Positions 1 through 5,417 of a stretch of 5,780 nt of DNA are shown in pieces (position 1 is the first letter of the stretch; each line of letters starts with the position of its first letter). The position numbers and the translations under genes were made by a program. This DNA comes from Pseudomonadota bacterium (lineage in GTDB: Bacteria > Pseudomonadota > Gammaproteobacteria > Burkholderiales > Gallionellaceae), in assembly GCA_021783525.1 (NCBI GenBank), contig JAJXTT010000133.1, positions 1-5,780 on the forward strand, given 5' to 3'. The notes under the pieces were generated by a model, which was not told where the DNA came from, did not search any database, and saw nothing but the letters and a program-made list of their open reading frames with translations.

Positions 1-23
1 AAGGAAAGTAGTTTGTCTAACAT
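1..23 (-). CDS. RND efflux pump inner-membrane subunit, N-terminal fragment
   Basis: An ATG at 23-21 opens a frame reading MLDKLLS before the window ends, so only seven codons and two bases are visible. It starts 21 bases after the stop of the periplasmic adaptor gene on the same strand. In operons of this kind the next gene is usually the large RND transporter of about 1,000 residues. Heavy-metal-type RND pumps (CzcA/CusA-like) typically begin with a short Met-hydrophobic-Asp/Asn-Lys/Arg-hydrophobic stretch like this one. The identity therefore rests mainly on gene order; seven residues cannot prove it. No strong Shine-Dalgarno precedes the ATG, so translation may depend on ribosomes arriving from the adaptor gene. 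Confidence 0.55.
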
Positions 24-44
24 GTTGTCACTGCCGGGCTGCGA

Positions 45-1205
45 TCAGTCATTGCCCGACAATTCGGAATTCAGCAGCAAAGCCCCGGTAGTGACCACGC
101 GTTCGCCGGGCTGCAGCCCTTCTTTTACATAACTGTATTCATGACTTTGCAGGCCGAGTTCGATGTGACGGCGCTGCAACACACCGGGCGATTGCTCCAC
201 AAACACGAAGCTGTGCAGTCCCTGCGAGAACAGGGCCGTATTGGGAATGCGCGGGATGTTATGGCGGCTGTCCGCCACGGGCGTGGCTCTTGCGAACATT
301 TCCGGCTTGAGACGGTGCGAACTGTTGTCGATTTCGGCGCGCACCTGGATACGGCGGGTAACCGGATCCAGCGCCTCTGCAATGACCGTGATCTTTCCCT
401 TGAAGGTCTCTCCGGGGTAGGCATCCACCTCCACCGATACCGGCTGCCCCACCTTCACCTTGTCCAGGTAGAGCTCGGGCAAGTCGATCAGCGCCCACAG
501 CTTTTTCGAATCGGTAATGACAAAGAGCGGATTGGCCGCATCGGTACGGACCTCGCTGCCCAGATTCACCTGGCGTTCGCTTACCGTCCCGCCGATGGGC
601 GCACGCAGGATGAACTTTCCGTCCGTGATCGACGCCATGCTTTGCAGGTTGCGCAAGCGCGCCTCGGTGCGCTGCGCCTCTGCCTCGGCCTGATGAAAGT
701 CGGCTTCGGCCGATTCCTTGTCCTTGAGCGAGATACCATTCACTTTCAATAATGCGTCGGCCCGTTCATTCGCCTGACGTTTGCGCTCGAGGTCCGCCTT
801 GGCCTTCACGTCATCCGAAGTGGCCTGGGCATAGTCGGGCGCGTCCAGCAGGAGCAGTTCATCCCCCGCCCTGATCTCGCTTCCCGCGTCGGCCGCGATC
901 TTCAGCACGCGTCCCCCAATCGGGGAAAACACGCGAGCGGTCCGGTTGTCATCGTAGGCAAGGCGCGCATTCAGGGAATCGACCATCGGCTCGGGATAAC
1001 TCTCCACCGGCCTGATCTGCAGAAATGCAAGCTGAGGCGCATTCTCCGCAAAGCGGATCGTATCTTTTGGAGTATGTGCAACAGCCTTCTCGACGCCGGA
1101 TTCCGGCTTGGACGGCACCTGGAATTTCTGCCAGCCGATGTAGCCAGCTGCAGCCAGTATTACCACCGCCAAACCCGCCATGATTTTCTTCAACTGACCA
1201 CTCAC
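45..1205 (-). CDS. RND efflux periplasmic adaptor (membrane fusion protein, CzcB-like)
   Basis: This 386-residue protein would bridge the inner-membrane RND pump and the outer-membrane channel. Residues 1-8 are basic and polar, and residues 9-25 form one hydrophobic anchor or uncleaved signal. The first lipoyl-like half is at about 92-121 (VFSPIGGRV, then AGSEIRAGDELLLLD). A charged Ala/Glu/Arg-rich helical hairpin follows at about 124-190, and the second lipoyl half at about 198-222 (LRAPIGGTVSERQVNLGSEV). A beta-barrel domain with DPVTRRIQVRAEI and a C-terminal membrane-proximal domain ending in LQPGERVVTTGALLL complete the family layout at normal length. The sequence between the anchor and the first lipoyl half resembles CzcB-type heavy-metal adaptors more than AcrA types. 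I see no His-rich or Met-rich metal-binding stretch, so the substrate stays open. The GTG start overlaps the channel gene's TGA (GTGA), with GGGGA about 10 bases upstream. A downstream ATG at codon 9 is a less likely start because it would remove the basic N-terminus. Confidence 0.9.
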   Translation of the reverse strand: MSGQLKKIMAGLAVVILAAAGYIGWQKFQVPSKPESGVEKAVAHTPKDTIRFAENAPQLAFLQIRPVESYPEPMVDSLNARLAYDDNRTARVFSPIGGRVLKIAADAGSEIRAGDELLLLDAPDYAQATSDDVKAKADLERKRQANERADALLKVNGISLKDKESAEADFHQAEAEAQRTEARLRNLQSMASITDGKFILRAPIGGTVSERQVNLGSEVRTDAANPLFVITDSKKLWALIDLPELYLDKVKVGQPVSVEVDAYPGETFKGKITVIAEALDPVTRRIQVRAEIDNSSHRLKPEMFARATPVADSRHNIPRIPNTALFSQGLHSFVFVEQSPGVLQRRHIELGLQSHEYSYVKEGLQPGERVVTTGALLLNSELSGND

Positions 1206-2782
1206 TCTGGTTTAGTCCCCGTCGTATCTTTCGTTTCGCGATTCCACCAACCGCCGCCCAGCGCCTGGAACAGTGCAGCAGTGTCCCCGAGCCGGTTGGT
1301 CTGCGCCTGCACCAGATTGATGTTTGCCAGTTGTTCGTTCTGCTGCACAACCAGCAAGGTCTGGAAATCCACCGCCCCGGCCTCGTACTGCTTTTGCGTC
1401 AGATCGCCCATCTTGCTTGCGGCCTGCGCCGCGGTCGCAGCAGCCTTCAACGCCTGGGCATCGGATTGGATGACATACAGTGCATCGGCCACGTTCTGCA
1501 ATGCGGCCATCACCACACTGCGGTACTGGGCACCGGCAAGGTTCAGCCCCTGTTGCGCAGCGCGCGATTTGGCGCGCAACGTTCCGCCGTCGAAAATGGT
1601 CTGCGCGACATTGCCGGTCAGGTCAAAGAAGCCGCCACCATTTTTGAACATCCAGCTCGGCGACGAAGCCATCCCCCCAATCGCACCGGTGATGGCAAAC
1701 TGCGGCAGCGTATTGGCGATAGCCACGCCGTATTGGGCGCTGGCGTAATGCAGCTGCGCTTCCGCGATGCGCACGTCGGGGCGCTGTTCCACCAGTTTGG
1801 AGGGCAGGCTCAGCGGCAGCTTCTGCGGCAGATGCAGCGAATCCAGCGTAAACGTTTCGTCGATATCCTGATCCGGCGTATTGCCGGCCAGTACGCGCAA
1901 CAGGTCCCGCGTCTTCTCCAATTGTTGCTGCAACGGAGCCAGCGCCTGCTGGGCAAGCGCACAAGTCAGTTCCTGCTGCGTCACGTCCATCTCCGAGACA
2001 TAACCGAGCTTGAGCTGGTTGCGCACGATTTCCAGTGCCTGCTGGTCCAGGCTGACGATCTTGAGCTGCGCCGCGATCTGGGCGCGCAAAGAAGCTTCCT
2101 GGATGGCGGCCGCGACCACATTGGACGCAAGCGTGATATAGGTAGCCTCCAGTTGCATCCGCTGCATCTCGACCTGGGCCTGGGCCGACTCCACCATCCG
2201 GCGGTTCATGCCGAACACGTCCGGTACGTAGCCGACGGTGAGTTGTGCAACATGGAAATTGTAGTAAGCCGGGCCGTTGTATATCGGCCCCGCGGGATTG
2301 GAATAAGTCTGGATGACCGTACCGTTGCCCTGGATGCCGGGCGAGTTACCGCCCATGTTGCCTGCGAGCTTGTTGCGCGAAGGCGAATAGCTCGCCCCGA
2401 CCGTGGGATAGAAGAATCCCTGCTGTGCGGCCGTGTACTCCTCCGCCTGTCGCAAGGCGGCCTGTGCAGCGTCGATATCCGGGTTGGCTTTAAAGGCGCG
2501 CTTGATCAGCGCATCGATCTGGGGAGACTGGAAAAGCGTCCACCAGTCCGCAGGTATTTCCTGGGCCGGAACGAATTTCTGCGCTTCGCCAAGCGGCACC
2601 GGTGCCGTCGCGGTATCCTGCGTCGCGGCTGGCGCGCCATAGCTCGCTGCCGCGGGCGCGGCGGGATGTTTGAAATCCGGGCCCGCCGCGCAACCGCACA
2701 AGGCAGCCAACAGACAAAACGACACTGAATTTTTCGGCGACACCTTCAAACTGACCACCCTGAAAACGAACCGGAATTGCAT
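1202..2782 (-). CDS. RND efflux outer-membrane channel lipoprotein (NodT/OprM family)
   Basis: A trimeric TolC-like channel subunit that should form the exit duct of the pump. Its 526 residues are at the upper end of the usual family length. A lipobox LCGC places the lipidated cysteine at residue 31, followed by AAGPDF, the usual start of mature NodT/OprM proteins. The ADWWTLF motif (about 78-84) leads into the first OEP repeat. YVPDVFGMNRR (185-195) matches the conserved strand-to-helix turn. The second repeat begins near residue 326 with LVEQRPDVRIAEAQL and includes QTIFDGGTLRAKSRAA. Between the first two strands lies a Gly/Asn-rich segment (about 135-175), probably an extracellular loop. 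The ATG start gives a long 30-residue signal. In-frame GTG codons at 9 and 14 would give shorter and more typical lipoprotein signals, so the exact start is uncertain. It is the first gene of the operon and is translationally coupled to the adaptor. Confidence 0.92.
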   Translation of the reverse strand: MQFRFVFRVVSLKVSPKNSVSFCLLAALCGCAAGPDFKHPAAPAAASYGAPAATQDTATAPVPLGEAQKFVPAQEIPADWWTLFQSPQIDALIKRAFKANPDIDAAQAALRQAEEYTAAQQGFFYPTVGASYSPSRNKLAGNMGGNSPGIQGNGTVIQTYSNPAGPIYNGPAYYNFHVAQLTVGYVPDVFGMNRRMVESAQAQVEMQRMQLEATYITLASNVVAAAIQEASLRAQIAAQLKIVSLDQQALEIVRNQLKLGYVSEMDVTQQELTCALAQQALAPLQQQLEKTRDLLRVLAGNTPDQDIDETFTLDSLHLPQKLPLSLPSKLVEQRPDVRIAEAQLHYASAQYGVAIANTLPQFAITGAIGGMASSPSWMFKNGGGFFDLTGNVAQTIFDGGTLRAKSRAAQQGLNLAGAQYRSVVMAALQNVADALYVIQSDAQALKAAATAAQAASKMGDLTQKQYEAGAVDFQTLLVVQQNEQLANINLVQAQTNRLGDTAALFQALGGGWWNRETKDTTGTKPE

Positions 2783-2907
2783 ACAAAAAGCGACGCCCCG
2801 GAGACGCGCGATTCTAACCGAGTTTTAGCGAACATCTCGAGAGATTCCCTGAATTTCCGGTTATATAAAAATTTACATTTGCCGGACGCATTGAACACGG
2901 CCACCGG
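2783..2907. other. Intergenic spacer with AT-rich block, porin to efflux operon
   Basis: These 125 bases separate two genes on the same strand. Positions 2861-2880 are A or T at 19 of 20 places, a sharp contrast with the GC-rich surroundings, and are bounded by CCGG at 2857-2860 and 2882-2885. The block lies upstream of the candidate efflux promoter, at about -58 to -77. I found no convincing stem followed by a T-run after the porin stop, so some read-through from the porin into the efflux operon is possible. Confidence 0.5.
2811..2840 (-). promoter_or_regulatory. Candidate sigma70 promoter for the efflux operon
   Basis: Read on the minus strand, TCGAGA (2840-2835, four of six matches to TTGACA) is separated by 18 bases from TAGAAT (2816-2811, five of six matches to TATAAT). 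Transcription would start near 2804, about 22 bases before the channel ATG. The -35 element lies inside the 8-base palindrome TCTCGAGA (2835-2842), which could help a regulator bind, though palindromes this short are common. The call is by eye only. Confidence 0.4.
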
Positions 2908-4275
2908 TCAAAGTTCCAGATGGAAGCGAAGGGCGTAAACGTCGATCGGCCCGCGATCGGCATTGTAGGCAGGGTTCTGGATGCGCTGATAGTCCGCCGT
3001 CAACCAGTAATCCTTGCCAAGACTCAGGCTGTAAAAGCCTTCAAATATGTCTTCCGGGCGGTAATTCAATTTGCCGTCGCCAATGAAGAACGAGATGCCG
3101 CCAGCCTCAAGGAACCGGCGACGGTCCGCCGATATGGCGTTGCGCATCAGCGATAGACCGACCGTATCTCCGTGTCGCTGCCATTGATCGCCCTTGACCA
3201 GGAAGCCGCTGGAAAACGAAGCGTCCGCTTCGGTAAAGGCATAGGTCTCCGTGCGTCCGTCCGCTTTCATGGTGCGCATGAAGAACCCCGTGCTGTCGTT
3301 GACCTCCTGCTCGATATTGACGCCGAGCCCATACTTGGTCTTGACGCCGGTGCGCGCCGCATAGAGCGCATCCGGACCGGTATACGAACCCGGATGGGCA
3401 TTGAGCCATGTCAGCGCATCGCTGAAGCTGGCCAGGTTGGCGCGATCCCGCCATCCCAGCACCCGCACCGCGCCTGGGCGGCCATGCAGCGTATGCGCAT
3501 GTTCGACTTCGAACTGGTCTCCGTAGTGGCTGCCGATCGCGTAGTCGAGCGGCAATCCATTCGGGGTCTCCGGCCCCGTCATGCGGCCGTAGCGCAGCAC
3601 CCAGTCATCCCGATACCATTCGCCGGCGAAGCCCCAGCCGAAACCGCGCGCGTCGGCCGCATAATCATAAGCCGCATAGGTCATGTTCCCCCAGTTCATG
3701 AACTGGGTGCGCGGATCCTTGGCGTAGGTATTCGGATCGAAGACGTCCAGCGTCGAAAAATTCCCGACCGTCAGCACAAAGCGATTCTTGTCATGCCAAC
3801 CCGCCATCTGGTTGAGGTCGGATTCGACATGCTCGGCACCGCCGCCATTGTTCCAGGTCTGGCGGAGAAAAAGTTTCTGCCTGTAAAGGGTGGGGTTGGG
3901 CCCGGCGGCGCGGGTGATTTCGCCGTTGGTGAAGCCCGCAAGACCGATCAGGTTGCCGGTAAACGGCACCCCCTGAAAGACTTCCGGAGTGAAATAAACT
4001 TCGCCGTCTTTCCAGGGGCGAAATCCCAGAAAGGCATCCACGGAAAACGTGTACATCGTCTCTGCATTCGAGTTCAGGCTGTTCGGCCCGGAATAGGCCG
4101 CCGGGTAGGCAGGATGTCTCTGCCAGTTGTATGTCGCCTGCAACCTCGCCGTCGTATCTTCGACATCGGAGGTATCTGCCAGGCACCAGGGCGACAGCGC
4201 GGACGCGAACAATACAAGCGCGAGCCCGAACCAAGAGGAAACCGCACCCGGATAGCCAGGTAATCTAAAACGCAC
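2908..4275 (-). CDS. OprB-family outer-membrane porin
   Basis: A predicted beta-barrel of 455 residues, the usual size for carbohydrate-selective porins of the OprB family. The signal peptide covers residues 1-33: basic start MRFR, hydrophobic core FGLALVLFASAL, and cleavage after CLA before DTSD. The mature part is rich in aromatic residues and glycine with alternating strands. Family-like features are ETMYTFS (72-78), GEVYFTPEVFQG (91-102), GEITRAAGPNPTLYRQKLFLRQ (from 118) and the end PAYNADRGPIDVYALRFHLEL (435-455). Such porins let small sugars or other solutes diffuse across the outer membrane; the actual substrate cannot be read from sequence. I chose the GTG at 4275 because AAGGAG lies seven bases upstream (4288-4283). 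The earlier GTG at 4296 would place that Shine-Dalgarno inside the gene and add an unusual TRRRRA extension. The protein ends in Leu, not the Phe or Trp usual for barrel proteins. It is probably transcribed alone. Confidence 0.88.
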   Translation of the reverse strand: MRFRLPGYPGAVSSWFGLALVLFASALSPWCLADTSDVEDTTARLQATYNWQRHPAYPAAYSGPNSLNSNAETMYTFSVDAFLGFRPWKDGEVYFTPEVFQGVPFTGNLIGLAGFTNGEITRAAGPNPTLYRQKLFLRQTWNNGGGAEHVESDLNQMAGWHDKNRFVLTVGNFSTLDVFDPNTYAKDPRTQFMNWGNMTYAAYDYAADARGFGWGFAGEWYRDDWVLRYGRMTGPETPNGLPLDYAIGSHYGDQFEVEHAHTLHGRPGAVRVLGWRDRANLASFSDALTWLNAHPGSYTGPDALYAARTGVKTKYGLGVNIEQEVNDSTGFFMRTMKADGRTETYAFTEADASFSSGFLVKGDQWQRHGDTVGLSLMRNAISADRRRFLEAGGISFFIGDGKLNYRPEDIFEGFYSLSLGKDYWLTADYQRIQNPAYNADRGPIDVYALRFHLEL

Positions 4276-4282
4276 AGCCCTT

Positions 4283-4288
4283 CTCCTT
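4283..4288 (-). promoter_or_regulatory. Shine-Dalgarno deciding the porin start
   Basis: The minus strand reads AAGGAG at 4288-4283, then seven bases, then GTG at 4275-4273. This is a near-ideal ribosome binding site and the best one I see in the window. It argues that the porin starts at 4275 and not at the upstream GTG at 4296. Confidence 0.85.
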
Positions 4289-4292
4289 CTTG

Positions 4293-4400
4293 TCACGACA
4301 GAGGCCGATAGCAGGAATATTCATCAAGACATATCACCGTTGGCCTGGGCAGCAGCGTTATGTGGTAGTCAGGAAAAGGGAAGAACCGTTGATCGGTCAT
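4293..4400 (-). CDS. Possible 35-residue upstream ORF or leader peptide before the porin
   Basis: An ATG at 4400 opens a 35-codon frame beginning MTDQRFFPFPDYH and ending in CYRPLS before a TGA at 4295-4293. AAGGGG (4414-4409) lies eight bases upstream of the ATG, a fair ribosome binding site. The stop is 17 bases before the porin GTG, with the porin Shine-Dalgarno inside that gap, an arrangement seen in leader peptides and coupled small genes. I recognise no family. The frame lies downstream of the candidate porin promoter and so could be on the same transcript. Third-position GC is about 56 per cent, which neither supports nor excludes coding. A short frame like this can arise by chance. 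Confidence 0.25.
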   Translation of the reverse strand: MTDQRFFPFPDYHITLLPRPTVICLDEYSCYRPLS

Positions 4401-4414
4401 TGATGCCGCCCCTT

Positions 4415-4538
4415 GCGCCCGGCGAGTTAAAGGCAGCGAACTGCGCGATAGCGTGCCGATTACTCCCCGCCTTGCCGCCGGATGAACCACCACTTACGTC
4501 TCGATCGAGTACCCGCAAATGGCGCCCGGCAAATTAAA
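4415..4538 (+). repeat. Imperfect 17-base direct repeat, two copies
   Basis: GCGCCCGGCGAGTTAAA at 4415-4431 and GCGCCCGGCAAATTAAA at 4522-4538 match at 15 of 17 positions, and their starts are 107 bases apart. Both lie in the noncoding region downstream of the candidate porin promoter, within its predicted leader. They could be paired binding sites or a trace of an old duplication; flanking bases do not match. Function is unknown. Confidence 0.5.
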
Positions 4539-4545
4539 CCCGCGG

Positions 4546-4574
4546 ATTCTGCATTCAGATCATATGAATGTAAA
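4546..4574 (-). promoter_or_regulatory. Candidate porin promoter with dyad operator in the spacer
   Basis: On the minus strand, TTTACA (4574-4569, five of six matches to the -35 consensus) is followed by exactly 17 bases and then CAGAAT (4551-4546, four of six to the -10 consensus). The dyad CATTCA-N7-TGAATG (4552-4570) fills the spacer and overlaps the -35 by two bases, as expected for a repressor operator. Transcription would begin near 4539, giving the porin an untranslated leader of about 264 bases. No regulator gene is present in the window, so the binding protein is unknown. Confidence 0.4.
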
Positions 4575-4616
4575 GTGACATTTCGATGACCGATTGAGGC
4601 GGCGTAGCCCGCTGTT

Positions 4617-4646
4617 TTGGTGCGATGCCGGATATTGGGTTATATT
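4617..4646 (+). promoter_or_regulatory. Candidate promoter for the ABC exporter operon
   Basis: TATATT at 4641-4646 matches the -10 consensus at five of six positions. The best -35 candidate, TTGGTG at 4617-4622, is weak (three of six) and is 18 bases away. Transcription would start near 4653, leaving about 30 bases before the ATPase ATG. No clear Shine-Dalgarno is present in that leader. Confidence 0.35.
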
Positions 4647-4682
4647 CCGCCAATACGCACGAAATGAAATACCGCGACCGCA

Positions 4683-5417
4683 ATGAATCCACCCGTCACC
4701 CTTTCGGCACAGAACCTGGTGCGCCACCGCGACCATCGCCTGGTAGTGGACAACGTGTCGCTGGAACTGAGGCGGGGCGAGGTGCTCGGTCTGCTGGGAC
4801 ACAACGGCGCAGGCAAAAGCACGACTTTGCAGATGCTCACCGGTGCATTGCCGCCGCAAAGCGGGCAGGTTCAGGTATGCGGCTTCGACCTGCTGAATCA
4901 GCCTGAACAGGCAAAAGCCTGCATCGGATTCCTGCCGGAACACCCTCCGTTGTATCGCGACATGCGCGTCGACGACTTTCTGCTGTTTGCCGCACGCCTG
5001 CGCCGCATACCGTCGGCAAAACTTGCTGCGGCGCTGGAACTGTCCAAACAACGCTGCGGCTTGCAGGAATACGGAAAGAAAATCATCGGCACCCTGTCGA
5101 AAGGCTACCAGCAGCGTGTGGGAATCGCCCAGGCGATCATCCACAGTCCCGCGGTGGTCGTACTGGACGAGCCCACTGTCGGCCTCGACCCGGCGCAGAT
5201 CCGTGACATTCGCACGCTCATCCGCGAACTCGGGAACAGCAGCAGCGTGATTCTTTCCACGCATTTGCTGAACGAAGTGGAAAGCATCTGCGACCGCGTG
5301 ATCATTCTGCAAAAGGGCCGCCTGATCTACAGCGGCACCAGTGCGGAGATGCTCACGAACGGCAATATGGAAGAGGCATTCCTGCTGATCACCGAGAACG
5401 AGGCAGCTTCTACATGA
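4683..5417 (+). CDS. ABC transporter ATP-binding protein (GldA/CcmA-type)
   Basis: A 244-residue nucleotide-binding subunit that should power an inner-membrane exporter from the cytoplasmic side. All the ATPase motifs are present: Walker A GHNGAGKST (39-47), signature LSKGYQQR (138-145), Walker B VVVLDE (158-163), D-loop GLD (167-169) and the switch histidine in STHL (His194). The Q-loop region reads IGFLPEHPPLY (81-91), with Glu86 where many ABC proteins have Gln; this LPEHPPLY form is typical of GldA-like exporters. Length is close to the single-domain norm, so motifs and size both indicate an intact protein. The ATG at 4683 gives the expected short lead (MNPPVTLSAQNL) into the first strand, but no good Shine-Dalgarno precedes it. 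The stop overlaps the next gene's start as ATGA, indicating coupled translation with the permease. The exported substrate is unknown; in gliding Bacteroidetes related proteins act with GldF and GldG, but nothing here implies gliding. Confidence 0.92.
   Translation: MNPPVTLSAQNLVRHRDHRLVVDNVSLELRRGEVLGLLGHNGAGKSTTLQMLTGALPPQSGQVQVCGFDLLNQPEQAKACIGFLPEHPPLYRDMRVDDFLLFAARLRRIPSAKLAAALELSKQRCGLQEYGKKIIGTLSKGYQQRVGIAQAIIHSPAVVVLDEPTVGLDPAQIRDIRTLIRELGNSSSVILSTHLLNEVESICDRVIILQKGRLIYSGTSAEMLTNGNMEEAFLLITENEAAST

Larger units (their letters stand above)
4297..4682. other. Divergent regulatory region between porin and ABC operon
   Basis: This stretch of 386 bases has no confidently coding frame. Besides the candidate promoters and possible small frame listed separately, it holds an imperfect direct repeat (4415-4431 and 4522-4538), a 10-base palindrome CTCGATCGAG (4500-4509) and an inverted pair ATCGGTCAT (4392-4400) and ATGACCGAT (4586-4594). 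A plus-strand frame from about 4340 to 4537 has no ribosome binding site and an unremarkable composition, so I do not call it a gene. Confidence 0.5.

Noticed and set aside
141..752. A 203-codon plus-strand frame opposite the adaptor gene
   Set aside because: It lies fully within a well supported adaptor gene and its translation shows no family signature.
1331..2728. A 465-codon open frame on the plus strand opposite the channel gene
   Set aside because: The minus-strand protein has clear lipobox and OEP repeat motifs. The antisense frame is rich in Arg, Leu and His and shows no recognisable domain, as expected for the shadow of a GC-rich gene.
2855..2907. Possible intrinsic terminator after the porin (GC-rich bases then a T-run on the minus strand)
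   Set aside because: I could form only four-base stems with long loops; pairing is too weak to call a terminator.
3172..4263. A 363-codon open frame on the plus strand opposite the porin
   Set aside because: The porin on the other strand has a signal peptide, family motifs and a strong ribosome site. The plus frame has none and its composition looks like an antisense shadow.
4324..4404. Plus-strand stretch reading QQRYVVVRKREEPLIGH before a stop, possibly the tail of a decayed gene
   Set aside because: No in-frame start or ribosome site precedes it, it is very short, and I recognise no family; chance is the simpler explanation.
4595..4618. Small hairpin GCGG/CCGC followed by TGTTTT upstream of the ABC promoter
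   Set aside because: The stem is only four pairs, the T-run is interrupted, and no plus-strand gene upstream needs terminating.
4923..4955. Glu in place of Gln in the ABC ATPase Q-loop as a sign of a defective enzyme
   Set aside because: The LPEHPPLY form is normal in GldA-like exporters and all other catalytic motifs are intact.
4560..5312. A 250-codon minus-strand frame opposite the ABC ATPase
   Set aside because: The plus strand encodes a full set of ABC ATPase motifs; the opposing frame is a shadow without recognisable features.
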